Assembly: GCA_011371465.1 (NCBI GenBank)
Contig: DRQL01000047.1
Coordinates: 1-19,653, forward strand
Reading direction: 5' to 3'
DNA: 19,653 nucleotides
Source: Gammaproteobacteria bacterium
GTDB lineage: Bacteria > Pseudomonadota > Gammaproteobacteria > DSM-19610
Below, in pieces: positions 1 through 6,966 of the stretch (the stretch's first letter is position 1; every line of letters begins with the position of its first letter). The notes under the pieces were generated by a model, which was not told the DNA's origin, did no database searches, and saw only the letters and a list, made by a program, of their open reading frames with translations. The translations under genes and the position numbers were made by a program.

Positions 1-84
1 GCTACCGGTGATGAGCAAAACAGATTTTTCAGCGCGGACAGCATATTCCCTTGCCAACATGAGCGGATCGGATCGGTAACCCAC
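1..84 (-). CDS. Possible 5' end of a gene running off the left edge
   Basis: On the minus strand a strong Shine-Dalgarno-like AAAAAGGAG (93-101) lies 8 nt before a GTG at 84-82. The frame is open to the window edge for 28 codons (starting GYRSDPLMLAREY). Two other frames in the same stretch are also open: a TTG at 92, and an ATG reading MLSALKNLFC that has AAGGG close upstream. The true start and frame are therefore uncertain. The gene would lie downstream of, and co-directional with, the GltD-type gene. I do not recognise the product. Only the ribosome-binding site and the short open frame support this call. Confidence 0.25.
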   Translation of the reverse strand, partial: MGYRSDPLMLAREYAVRAEKSVLLITGS

Positions 85-154
85 TCTTCCAACTCCTTTT
101 TCGGCAGGGTTTATAGAGACTTGACTGAACAGGGGTCCATGCCCGGTGACGGCC

Positions 155-1600
155 CTACACGTACGGCAGTTCGCTGTAACCGGAGAGATACGTGTCCACT
201 GCCCTGGCGCACTGGCGGCCTTCGCGGATCGCCCATACCACCAGCGACTGGCCGCGATGCATATCGCCACAGGTGAAAACACCTTCCGCACTGGTCGCAT
301 AGCCTTTATCGTTCGCCATCACGTTGCCACGGACATCCAGTTCGAGCGCCAGGTCGGCAAGCAGTCCCTCGTGCACCGGGTGTGCAAAACCGATCGCAAT
401 CAGTACCAGTTGTGCAGGCAAGCGCTGCGGCGGCTCCGGCATCGCTCGTTTCCGCCAGCGGCCGTCGCTGCCCTGCAGCCACTGCAGGCGTTGCAACAGC
501 ACGCAGGATACCCGGCCTGCATCACCGTCGAAGGCAACCGTATCCCAGCCCCAGATCCGCTTGCACCCTTCCGCATCGGTATCGGCAATGCGCAGTTGCG
601 GCACCGGTTCGGGCCAGTAGTCCAGCACCTCGGCATGGCGCGGCGGCCGTTCGTGATACTGCACCTGCGTTACCCGCCGGGCCTGCTGGCGTATCGCCGT
701 ACCAACACAGTCATGCCCGGTATCACCACCCCCGATCACCACCACCTCCTTGCCACGTGCATCGATCAGCGTATCCGGATCAATCGCGCCACCCGCGACC
801 CGCCGGTTCTGCTGGACCAGGTAAGGCATCGCGTAGTGTATGCCTTTCAGCTCGCACCCGGGCACCCTGACCTCACGCGCCTGTTCGGCACCGCAGGCCA
901 GCACCACGGCGTCGGCACTCGCGCATACCTCATCCATGGTCCGGTTCACACCGACGTGCACACCGGTCCGGAACGCCACACCTTCGGTCACCAGCTGTGC
1001 CAGCCTGCGCTCCAGCACGGACTTCTCCAGGCGAAAGTCCGGGATGCCGTAGCGCAGCAAGCCACCGACCCGGTCCGATTTTTCCAGCACGGTCACTGCG
1101 TAACCGACGCGTACCAGTTGCTGCGCACAGGCCAGCCCCGCCGGACCGGAACCCACGACGGTGACATGCCGGTTCTTGCCACGCCGGCCTGCCTGGGGAC
1201 GCACCCAGCCCTGTTGCCAGGCACGCTCGGCAATCGCCAGCTCGACGGCTTTGATGGTAACGGGACTGCCGGCGAGCCGCAGGGTGCAGGCGTGCTCACA
1301 GGGGGCCGGGCAGACGCGCCCGGTGATTTCGGGAAAGTTGTTGGTGGAATCCAGTTGCCGGTACGCGCGCTGCCAGTGTGCGTTGAACACCAGCGCGTTC
1401 CACTCCGGGATCAGGTTGTGGACCGGACAGGCGGTATGACAGCAGGGGGTGCCGCAATCCATGCAGCGGTTGGCCTGGCGCGTGGCCTGCCGGTCCGGCA
1501 TGACCTGTACATACTCGCGCCAGTGCCGGACCCGCTGCGGAACCTTTTCCTTGCGGGCCTCCTGTCGCGGGTAGCGCAGAAAACCGTAGGGGTCGTCCAT
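155..1600 (-). CDS. gltD: Glutamate synthase small-subunit (GltD) family NADPH oxidoreductase
   Basis: The 481-residue protein matches the GltD family over its length. In GltD, NADPH electrons pass through FAD and Fe-S clusters to the large subunit, which makes glutamate from glutamine and 2-oxoglutarate. The N-terminal Fe-S region has Cys46, 49, 53/54 and 58 (CMDCGTPCCHTACP) and a second set, Cys97, 101 and 105 (GRVCPAPCEHAC). The FAD dinucleotide fold has GSGPAG at 150-155, the NADPH fold has GGGDTG at 290-295, and the C-terminal FAD contact is CGDMHRGQS near 444-452. The ATG at 1600 is chosen because MDDPYGFLRY is the usual GltD-like beginning; an upstream extension to 1672 is less likely. 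No large subunit (gltB) precedes it here; a methyltransferase does. It could therefore be an orphan GltD-like electron-transfer protein, although family membership is secure. Confidence 0.92.
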   Translation of the reverse strand: MDDPYGFLRYPRQEARKEKVPQRVRHWREYVQVMPDRQATRQANRCMDCGTPCCHTACPVHNLIPEWNALVFNAHWQRAYRQLDSTNNFPEITGRVCPAPCEHACTLRLAGSPVTIKAVELAIAERAWQQGWVRPQAGRRGKNRHVTVVGSGPAGLACAQQLVRVGYAVTVLEKSDRVGGLLRYGIPDFRLEKSVLERRLAQLVTEGVAFRTGVHVGVNRTMDEVCASADAVVLACGAEQAREVRVPGCELKGIHYAMPYLVQQNRRVAGGAIDPDTLIDARGKEVVVIGGGDTGHDCVGTAIRQQARRVTQVQYHERPPRHAEVLDYWPEPVPQLRIADTDAEGCKRIWGWDTVAFDGDAGRVSCVLLQRLQWLQGSDGRWRKRAMPEPPQRLPAQLVLIAIGFAHPVHEGLLADLALELDVRGNVMANDKGYATSAEGVFTCGDMHRGQSLVVWAIREGRQCARAVDTYLSGYSELPYV

Positions 1601-1691
1601 CGCAGAGTGGCCGTTACTGACATACTGCAAGTCTAGTCCACCGGCAAGCGCCGGGAGTGGAATCAGCCACAAGCTGCGGGGTTTTGAACCC

Positions 1692-2546
1692 TTATTTTAC
1701 GGCGGACGCCACCCAGGGGGTGCCGCGCAAACGCAATACGCCGTCCTCTTTCAGCGCGTCCGCGGAAGTAATAACGTCATCGATAAACCAGCTGCGCGTG
1801 GCGCTGTCCATCTGGTTGACAAACTGCATAACCGGTGCGGCCATATCCGACATCGCTTCCCAGTACGCGCGCCCGCTGTCCAGTTCGATGAAATCGATTT
1901 CCATCTCCTGTAATTCGACATCCAGGAAACCGGCTGACTCGATCACGCTACGCAGGCGTTCGGGGTCGGCAAAGGCAAACAGGCCGGGCGTACCCGGCGG
2001 TGGTTTCGGTAGCTCCATGTACTTGCCCAGCGTCTGCATAAGCAAGCTGATGAAGGGGTTCTTTTCGGGAGCGGACCAGCAGGCAATCGATATCCGTGCG
2101 CCCGGTTTCATTAGCCTGTGCACGCGGCTCAGACACGCATCGGGTTCCGGCATGAACATCAGTCCCCAGCGTATGGTGACCGCATCGAAACGCTCCGCCG
2201 TGAACTGCAGTGTCTCTCCGTCATTACAAAGGAATTCGATATTGTCGAGCCCGGCCCGCTGCGCCTTGTCGCGCGCAAAGACCAGCATTTCCTCGACCAG
2301 GTCGGTACCGATCACGCTGCCGCGGTCACCGACCAGGCGGGCAGCGGAAATGGCCGGCTCACCGGTCCCGGAAGCGATATCGAGCACCTGGTGCCCTTCC
2401 CGGATACCGGCCCGCGCCAGCATCCACTCACTAACCGGTGCACCGCCCCGGCGTAACAGTTCGTCGCGACGGTGCCAGCCGGCTGCCACGGACATCCAGT
2501 TGTCGTGCTCGCGTGCCTTGAATGCTTCGGCTTCTGCTGATGACAT
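1692..2546 (-). CDS. Class I SAM-dependent methyltransferase, UbiE/Methyltransf_11-like
   Basis: A 284-residue soluble protein with a Rossmann-type methyltransferase core. Motif I is VLDIASGTGEP at 54-64. The acidic residue at the end of strand 2 is Asp82 (GTDLVEEML). A post-II motif FDAVTIRWGLMFMPEP spans 120-135, and a strand-5 motif LMKPGARISIACW spans 145-157. This arrangement is typical of UbiE/COQ5-like enzymes acting on small molecules, but the substrate cannot be read from the sequence. The ATG at 2546 is preceded by a strong ribosome-binding site (GGGAGGAG, 8 nt spacing). The stop lies 91 nt before the GltD-type gene in the same direction, so co-transcription is possible. It is too divergent from the UbiE core to be called the ubiquinone enzyme. 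Confidence 0.85.
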   Translation of the reverse strand: MSSAEAEAFKAREHDNWMSVAAGWHRRDELLRRGGAPVSEWMLARAGIREGHQVLDIASGTGEPAISAARLVGDRGSVIGTDLVEEMLVFARDKAQRAGLDNIEFLCNDGETLQFTAERFDAVTIRWGLMFMPEPDACLSRVHRLMKPGARISIACWSAPEKNPFISLLMQTLGKYMELPKPPPGTPGLFAFADPERLRSVIESAGFLDVELQEMEIDFIELDSGRAYWEAMSDMAAPVMQFVNQMDSATRSWFIDDVITSADALKEDGVLRLRGTPWVASAVK

Positions 2547-2581
2547 GGTGTCTGCTCCTCCCTGATTACAATGGATGGTAA

Positions 2582-2595
2582 GCGGAAACTTCCGC
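2582..2595. promoter_or_regulatory. 14-bp palindrome upstream of the methyltransferase gene
   Basis: GCGGAA-AC-TTCCGC is a perfect inverted repeat with 6-bp arms, centred about 42 nt upstream of the methyltransferase ATG. It could be an operator or a small hairpin. No T-run follows, so it is not an obvious intrinsic terminator. The function is inferred only from symmetry and position. Confidence 0.3.
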
Positions 2596-2608
2596 CCGGA
2601 TCGCCAGG

Positions 2609-2651
2609 CCCGTCACTCGACCGGGATTCCGGCCTGCGCCGGGATGACGGG
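2609..2651. repeat. Dispersed palindromic repeat, RPGIPACAGMT-type
   Basis: A 43-nt imperfect palindrome with outer arms CCCGTCA (2609-2615) and TGACGGG (2645-2651) and an inner CCGG...CCGG core. On the minus strand it contains the familiar CCGGCGCAGGCCGGAATCC core, a sequence scattered through many proteobacterial genomes and often mistranslated as short PACAGMT-like peptides. It lies 11 nt past the stop of the unknown gene at 2663-3097. It may act as a REP-like 3' mRNA stabiliser or transcription attenuator. Only one copy is seen in this window. Confidence 0.65.
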
Positions 2652-2662
2652 TGCAAACCCGG

Positions 2663-3097
2663 TCAAAGTGCACCCCGACCGGTTTCCAGTGCCGGGTCGA
2701 CCAGGCTCTCCTGCACCTGTCCCCTGGCCGCGCTGTAACTGAACGCCCCGGTAAATTCATGTTTGCGGTAGTCGATGTGTACGCAGTCCGGTACAAAACG
2801 CCCCTTGTCCAGCGCCAGCGGAAAATCTTCCGGTTCTGCACCGCCATCGATCAGCTTCAGGCTGCAGATCGCGTAGCGCACCACGTTGAAGGCCAGCCCC
2901 AGCCGGTCGGTCACCGGCACCACTTCGTCGGCCACTTCCACCGGGTCCCGGAACCAGACGCGCTTGGCCAGCATGCAGCCGAATATCAGGTGGACAACGG
3001 CAACCACCGGTTTATCCCGTCGCTGCAGTGCTTTTTCGGCACGGCGACTGATTTCCACGGTGACTTCCCGGCCGAACAGGATGATGGAATGCGGCAT
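2663..3097 (-). CDS. Conserved protein of unknown function
   Basis: A 144-residue soluble protein beginning MPHSIILFGREVTVEISRRA. I do not recognise the family, and there is no signal peptide, membrane segment or classical motif. The composition is mixed alpha/beta and the codon use resembles its neighbours. The ATG at 3097 has a purine-rich site (AAGGGGGGA) 6 nt upstream, which favours it over the longer frame to 3136. It is transcribed divergently from a LysR regulator across a 140-bp gap, the classic arrangement of a LysR target gene, so control by that regulator is plausible. A dispersed palindrome lies just after the stop. No function is assigned. Confidence 0.7.
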   Translation of the reverse strand: MPHSIILFGREVTVEISRRAEKALQRRDKPVVAVVHLIFGCMLAKRVWFRDPVEVADEVVPVTDRLGLAFNVVRYAICSLKLIDGGAEPEDFPLALDKGRFVPDCVHIDYRKHEFTGAFSYSAARGQVQESLVDPALETGRGAL

Positions 3098-3237
3098 GCG
3101 ATGTCCCCCCTTGATTCGCTGGCCTGATACTGACACGTCAGGTGGCTGCTGAAAAAGGTTAGAATATTCAGATAAGTTTGATAATAGCCCTAATTGGCAT
3201 AGACTATATTCCTGTAACGAATAGAAAGGAACCCGCA
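3098..3237. promoter_or_regulatory. Divergent control region between the unknown gene and lysR-type gene
   Basis: This 140-bp AT-richer gap must hold both divergent promoters. It contains a near-perfect palindrome CTGAC-AC-GTCAG (3130-3141) close to the minus-strand gene. Near the lysR side it contains several AT-rich hexamers, including TATATT around 3205-3210. LysR regulators usually bind T-N11-A-type sites in such gaps. I cannot assign exact boxes with confidence. Confidence 0.35.
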
Positions 3238-4164
3238 GTGGACACCTTTGCCTCGATGACTATCTTCCGCCGCGTGGTGGAAGCCGGTAGTTTCTCCGCC
3301 GTGGCGCGCGAAACCGGCCTTTCCCAGCCCACCATCAGCAAGCACGTCATTGCCCTCGAAGAACGGCTCGGCACCCGGCTGCTGAACCGCAGCACCCGGC
3401 AACTCAACCTGACCGAGGCCGGCAAGGAACACTATGAATACTGTACCCGCATCCTCGACGAGCTGGCCGAGGCCGAAGCCAGTGTCGGTCGCGGCCAGTC
3501 GGAGACCGCTGGCACCCTGCGCATCAGCATGCCGATCGCCTTCGGCCGCCTGCAGGTGCTGCCCCACCTGTGGCAGTTCATGGCCGCCTACCCCGAGCTC
3601 AAACTGGACCTGATCCTGGACGACCACAACACCGACCTCGTCAAGGACGGCATCGACCTGGTAATCCGCATGGGACCGATGGCGGACTCCAGCCTGATTG
3701 CCAAACCGATCGGCACCTGTGCACGCGTTACCGTGGCCAGCCCTGCGTACATCGCCCGACACGGCAAACCCGCCACGCTGAACGACCTGAAAACCCACGA
3801 GTGCCTGGTGTTCACCCTGCTGGCGACGCGCAACATCTGGCATTTCACCGGCCGGAAGGGCGATGAAAACGTGCGGGTCAACGGCCGCTTCAGCACCAAC
3901 AGCCCCGATGCTGTGCGCGAGGCCGTGCTGGCCGGCATGGGCATCGCCGTGGTGCCGCTTTGGCTGATCGATGGTTGCCTGGAAGACGGCCGCCTGCAGA
4001 CCGTGCTGGATGACTATATCCCCATCCCCATGGCGGTGCATGCCGCCTACCTGGACCGGCGTTTCGTGGCAAGGAAGGTGCGTTACTTTATAGAGCACCT
4101 GCGCAACACACTGGAATCAACGGCCAGCAACGGTAGCGGGCCGGCAACCGCCGCTACTCGATAA
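3238..4164 (+). CDS. LysR-family transcriptional regulator (DmlR/CrgA-like group)
   Basis: A 308-residue regulator. The N-terminal winged helix-turn-helix (about residues 1-60) reads FASMTIFRRVVEAGSFSAVA and continues with LSQPTISKHVIALEERLG and RLLNRSTRQLNLTEAG, as in the DmlR/AaeR/CrgA group. The effector-binding domain (about 90-290) begins GTLRISMPIAFGRLQVLP. The GTG at 3238 is chosen because AAAGGA lies 7 nt upstream and the homology begins at once (DTFASM). The open frame continues upstream only to a TTG without support. Its stop overlaps the 3' end of the convergent GlcG/HbpS-like gene by 11 bp. The effector is unknown. The divergent unknown gene is the likeliest target, along with the regulator's own promoter. 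Confidence 0.9.
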   Translation: MDTFASMTIFRRVVEAGSFSAVARETGLSQPTISKHVIALEERLGTRLLNRSTRQLNLTEAGKEHYEYCTRILDELAEAEASVGRGQSETAGTLRISMPIAFGRLQVLPHLWQFMAAYPELKLDLILDDHNTDLVKDGIDLVIRMGPMADSSLIAKPIGTCARVTVASPAYIARHGKPATLNDLKTHECLVFTLLATRNIWHFTGRKGDENVRVNGRFSTNSPDAVREAVLAGMGIAVVPLWLIDGCLEDGRLQTVLDDYIPIPMAVHAAYLDRRFVARKVRYFIEHLRNTLESTASNGSGPATAATR

Positions 4165-4657
4165 AATCCAGCGTCTCCTGGATGCTTTCGACACCGGCAC
4201 GTGCGCAGGCTTCATCCTTGTCACCACCGGGCGCCCCGCTCACCCCGATCGCACCCAGCAGACTGCCCGCCGCGCGGATGGGCACCGCACCGGCCAGCAC
4301 CAGCACGTCGCCGAGTTCGTTCAGCTCGGCGCGGATATCCGCCCGGTTGCGGCTCAGGGCCGAGGTACTGGTCCCCGCAAGAATCGCTGCGTTGGCCTTG
4401 CGCTGCGCAAGCTCGGTATTGAAACGGCTGGCAAAGACATCGCGCATGACCACCTGCGGTACCGCGCTCCGGTCCACCACCACCACGCTCACCTGGTAAC
4501 CGGAATCCGCACAGGACTGCACCGCGGCAGCGGCCGCCTGGCCGGCCAGGTCCAGCGTCATCAGACGATTTTCAAGCACGGCATTTTCCGCCTGCACCTG
4601 GCCCACCAGGAGCGCCAGCAGACAGGCCACGCGAACTGACTTCAATACCCATTGCAT
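4154..4657 (-). CDS. Exported GlcG/HbpS-like (DUF336) protein
   Basis: A 167-residue protein with a clear signal peptide: basic start MQWVLKSVR, hydrophobic core ACLLALLVG and likely cleavage after VQA at residue 23. The mature part matches the GlcG/HbpS/PduO-C fold: AQRKANAAILAGTSTSAL, then LVLAGAVPIRAAGSLLGAIGVSGA and a C-terminal ACARAGVES. Some family members bind haem or cobalamin. This one is predicted periplasmic or extracytoplasmic, and its ligand is unknown. The ATG at 4657 has AGAAGGAG 6 nt upstream. It is the last gene of a four-gene minus-strand cluster, 13 nt after the GIY-YIG gene, and its 3' end overlaps the lysR-type gene by 11 bp. Confidence 0.85.
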   Translation of the reverse strand: MQWVLKSVRVACLLALLVGQVQAENAVLENRLMTLDLAGQAAAAAVQSCADSGYQVSVVVVDRSAVPQVVMRDVFASRFNTELAQRKANAAILAGTSTSALSRNRADIRAELNELGDVLVLAGAVPIRAAGSLLGAIGVSGAPGGDKDEACARAGVESIQETLDFIE

Positions 4658-4670
4658 TTCGCTTCTCCTT

Positions 4671-4943
4671 CTAGCCGCCGACACCGGCAAGTTCATTGTG
4701 TTGCGAACGGATCAGGCGTTCCTTGGCCGGCCGCTTCAGTTTCTTGATGGCCGCCTCGCGCCGGCTGGCGCTGCTGCGGTCATGACCGGATTCCAGGTAC
4801 ACCAGCTGTTCGGGCTGCCGCCCGCGAAAATATTTGGCGCCGCGCTGTTCGGCGTGCTGTACCAGCCGTCGTTCGACGTCATTGCTGATCCCCGTGTACA
4901 GGGACTCATCACTGCACAGAATCATATATACCTGCCAGTTCAT
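4671..4943 (-). CDS. GIY-YIG domain protein, YhbQ/UPF0213-like
   Basis: A 90-residue single GIY-YIG nuclease domain. The signature strands appear as VYMILCSDESLYTGIS (residues 5-20), with VYM in place of GIY and YTG in place of YIG. They are followed by NDVERRLVQHAEQRGAKYFRGR and a C-terminal REAAIKKLKRPAKERLI helix carrying the acidic residue. It matches YhbQ-type proteins in length and order. YhbQ-family proteins are linked to DNA metabolism, but activity should be treated as predicted. The ATG overlaps the SprT stop in an ATGA arrangement (4940-4943), which implies translational coupling. The downstream gene starts 13 nt after its stop. Confidence 0.9.
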   Translation of the reverse strand: MNWQVYMILCSDESLYTGISNDVERRLVQHAEQRGAKYFRGRQPEQLVYLESGHDRSSASRREAAIKKLKRPAKERLIRSQHNELAGVGG

Positions 4944-5455
4944 TCCGCGGCAACCAGCGCCGTGCCGCAGGCGCGACAGTGATAGCGAGCCTGCCCGCGC
5001 CGGATGCGGTTATGCCGGACACTGCTGAGCTGGTGGCTGGTGCAGTCGCAACGGTACGGGAAACGCTGCTGGCGGCGCACCGGGATGCCTTCCAGGTCGT
5101 AACGCGCGGTAGCGCGTGGCTCGGCGCCGAGCGCCCGCATGATCGCCTGCCATTCAACCCCGTGGGTACGGATATTACGCAAGCCGTACAGGCGGTCACT
5201 GATACAGTGCGCCACTTCGTGTGGCACGGTGATGGTCAGGCTGTTATCGAAGTACTTCGCAAACAGCCAGGGGTTGTAGCGGATTACCTGCTCACCGCGC
5301 CCCGACCGGTACATGCCCGCAGCACGCCCGCCCAGGTCGAAGCGGACCGGCAGCGCGCGGAATTCCAGCCGGAACCGTTCAGAGGCCCGGCGCAGGCAGT
5401 CCAGGGTTGCTTCCCGCACCTGTGCCTGTTGCCCGGCACTGATCGGTTCAATCAT
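4940..5455 (-). CDS. sprT: SprT-like zinc metalloprotein
   Basis: A 171-residue SprT-family protein, close to the E. coli length. It has a zinc-peptidase motif HEVAH at 79-83 (VPHEVAHCISDRLYG) with a probable third ligand, His98, in THGVEW. A C-terminal zinc ribbon is built from Cys136, Cys138 (CDC), Cys160 and Cys163 (CRAC). The SprT/Spartan superfamily includes DNA-protein crosslink proteases; the bacterial role is poorly defined. The ATG at 5455 is chosen because the upstream gene's TGA overlaps it (TGATG) and the homology begins at MIEPISAGQQ. The longer frame to 5527 only reads through the neighbour. There is no clear independent ribosome-binding site, so translation is probably coupled to the gene upstream. 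Confidence 0.9.
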   Translation of the reverse strand: MIEPISAGQQAQVREATLDCLRRASERFRLEFRALPVRFDLGGRAAGMYRSGRGEQVIRYNPWLFAKYFDNSLTITVPHEVAHCISDRLYGLRNIRTHGVEWQAIMRALGAEPRATARYDLEGIPVRRQQRFPYRCDCTSHQLSSVRHNRIRRGQARYHCRACGTALVAAE

Positions 5456-6018
5456 CACTGCGTGCGCCGGGTCCCTGCGGCGCGACAGCTGGTGAAAAAA
5501 GTCCGGTCCTGCTCGGCCTGCTGGCACTGGCCGCTGGCCGGGGTCATATAGTTCGGGCTGGCATTCGCCGCGCGTTCCCGCTGTTCCATATCGAGCAGCT
5601 GCCGTGCCGGGTCGCAGGCTTCTGCAGCGCTGCAGGCCCGGTCGACACCGCAGACCCGCCGCACCAGCTTCTCACAGGGGGAGTAACCGACGATCGGTGC
5701 GCCCACCCACTGGTCGGTCTCTGCGGCCGGCGGTTTTTTCGGCAGTTCACGGGCGCGCAGGATATCCTGGTTGGGAACCGCCGTGCCGGAACGTATGGTC
5801 AGCGTCGAACCGTCTTCCAGCTGGTGCACGCCATCCCAGAGCGGGGTCTCGACACCATTCCTGCGCAGCGTGGCGCGGTTGGTATCCGGATCGACCGTGA
5901 CGGTACCGCCGCCCTTCAAGGGCGCCGACCACTGCGCCGCCTGCAAGGCGCCGGCGAAGACCAGCAGCAATGCTGCGCCGAAAACCCGTACGAGGGTAAA
6001 ACGATTGTGTATTGACAT
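5455..6018 (-). CDS. Secreted Cys-containing protein of unknown function
   Basis: A 187-residue protein with a signal peptide (MSIHNRFTLVRVFGAALLLV, cleavage predicted after LQA near residue 27). The mature N-terminal half has short beta-rich repeats (GGGTVTVDPDTNRATLRRNG, then LEDGSTLTIRSGTAV). The C-terminal half carries six cysteines (PCEKLVRRVCG, DRACSAAEACD, SGQCQQ, FFTSC), consistent with periplasmic disulfides. I do not recognise a named family. The ATG at 6018 has TTGGAG upstream with about 10 nt spacing. It heads the four-gene cluster that includes SprT, its TGA sharing an A with the sprT ATG. It is divergent from greB with only 67 bp between the starts. Confidence 0.8.
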   Translation of the reverse strand: MSIHNRFTLVRVFGAALLLVFAGALQAAQWSAPLKGGGTVTVDPDTNRATLRRNGVETPLWDGVHQLEDGSTLTIRSGTAVPNQDILRARELPKKPPAAETDQWVGAPIVGYSPCEKLVRRVCGVDRACSAAEACDPARQLLDMEQRERAANASPNYMTPASGQCQQAEQDRTFFTSCRAAGTRRTQ

Positions 6019-6085
6019 ACCCTGACAACTCCAAGATATTCAGGTGCCCAGTGTAACAAGCCTGCCGGACAGAAGGTATACGCCC

Positions 6086-6577
6086 ATGGGACGCTACCGC
6101 CCGCCTGCCCCGAAATCCTCCCTCTACATCACCGCGGAGGGACACCGGCGTCTGCAGGAAGAACTGAACACCCTCTGGAAACGACGCGCCGTCGTCACCC
6201 GTGCACTGTCGGCCGCCGCAGCCGAAGGCGACCGCTCCGAAAACGCCGAATACATCTACCGCAAAAAAGAGCTGCGCGAAATCGACCGCCGCATCCGCTA
6301 CCTGCAAAAACGCCTGCCGGAACTCAGGGTGGTATCGGAACCACCGGGCGACCGCAAGCGCGTTTTCTTCGGTGCGCAGGTTACACTGGAAAACGACGCC
6401 GGCGAGGAAGTCACCTACCGCATCGTCGGACCGGATGAATTCGACACCGCCAAAGGCTGGATCAGCATGGACTCGCCAATGGCGAAGGCGTTGATGAAAA
6501 AGACGCTGGATGACGAAGTGATATTGCGGCTTGGAGAGCGGGAGACGACTTTTGTCGTGCTGGAGATCCGCTATTGA
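6086..6577 (+). CDS. greB: Transcription elongation factor GreB
   Basis: A 163-residue Gre factor that stimulates transcript cleavage in backtracked RNA polymerase through its secondary channel. The N-terminal coiled coil (about residues 12-80) carries the acidic tip EGDRSENAEY at 47-56, with Asp49 and Glu52 as the conserved pair. The long basic KKELREIDRRIRYLQKRL helix is characteristic of GreB rather than GreA. The C-terminal domain has VTYRIVGPDEFD and the ISMDSPMAKALMKK motif. The ATG at 6086 is chosen because AGAAGG lies 9 nt upstream and GRYRPPAPKSSLYIT is the usual GreB opening. A 14-codon upstream extension (from 6044) is unlikely. The gene is single and divergent from the secreted-protein operon. 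Confidence 0.96.
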   Translation: MGRYRPPAPKSSLYITAEGHRRLQEELNTLWKRRAVVTRALSAAAAEGDRSENAEYIYRKKELREIDRRIRYLQKRLPELRVVSEPPGDRKRVFFGAQVTLENDAGEEVTYRIVGPDEFDTAKGWISMDSPMAKALMKKTLDDEVILRLGERETTFVVLEIRY

Positions 6578-6613
6578 TGGCAGGCCGGTGTAGCCCCGGT
6601 CACAGGACCTGAC

Positions 6614-6814
6614 TCAGGACACTTTTTTGTCCGCCGACGGCAAACCGGCCTTCCGGCGACTACGCTTCAATGCCAGACCGGCAGTCCGGGCGGAATATTT
6701 TTCTGCCCGCGTACGCCGGTGAAAGGACTCGATCAGTTCGCGATTGATCTTCGCAAAATAGATATCCTCTGCCGCCTTTTCCGCCAGCCTGAGTTGCTTG
6801 ATAAAATCGCTCAT
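6614..6814 (-). CDS. Small basic protein of unknown function (66 aa)
   Basis: The protein begins MSDFIKQLRLAEKAAEDIYF and continues with AKINRELIESFHRR; its C-terminal half is rich in Lys and Arg. It looks helical, with charged heptad-like spacing and no membrane segment or cysteine. The ATG at 6814 is preferred to the longer frame (to 6931) because the longer part reads through a promoter-like AT-rich stretch. A G-rich GACGGGG lies upstream as a modest ribosome-binding site. It is convergent with greB across 36 nt. A plausible sigma-70 promoter with an overlapping palindrome lies just upstream. No family is recognised. Confidence 0.6.
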   Translation of the reverse strand: MSDFIKQLRLAEKAAEDIYFAKINRELIESFHRRTRAEKYSARTAGLALKRSRRKAGLPSADKKVS

Positions 6815-6854
6815 GATCGGCCCCGTCCAGAAGGACTTAATATCAGAACATACT

Positions 6855-6882
6855 AATATATTAGCACGGCCAGGGCGGTGAA
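6855..6882 (-). promoter_or_regulatory. Candidate sigma-70 promoter with a palindrome over the -10 box
   Basis: On the minus strand TTCACC (-35, 6877-6882), a 16-nt spacer and TATATT (-10, 6855-6860) give a fair sigma-70 match, about 40 nt before the 66-residue gene's ATG. The -10 element sits inside CTAATATATTAG (6853-6864), a perfect 12-bp palindrome, which could be a repressor site. This is predicted by eye only. Confidence 0.4.
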
Positions 6883-6942
6883 TCAGAAATTTCAGAATAT
6901 TTTGCTGCGGCATAATGTCGCAGTAACACATATAGCACCAAC

Positions 6943-6966
6943 AAAAATGGCGGTCCGAAGACCGCC
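6943..6966 (-). terminator. Intrinsic terminator on the minus strand
   Basis: Stem GGCGGTC (6949-6955) pairs with GACCGCC (6960-6966). On the minus strand the loop reads TTCG, a stable UUCG tetraloop, and the hairpin is followed by ATTTTTGT. The form is that of a rho-independent terminator for transcription coming from higher coordinates. No annotated gene ends just before it; the nearest on that strand stops at 7434. A second imperfect hairpin (6983-7006, arms CGCCT/AGGCG) lies just upstream in that direction. Confidence 0.7.

Noticed and set aside
146..1636. Long plus-strand open frame (496 codons) opposite the GltD-type gene
   Set aside because: It is the antisense shadow of a well-matched GltD reading. 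It has no recognisable motifs and the composition of a GC-rich mirror frame.
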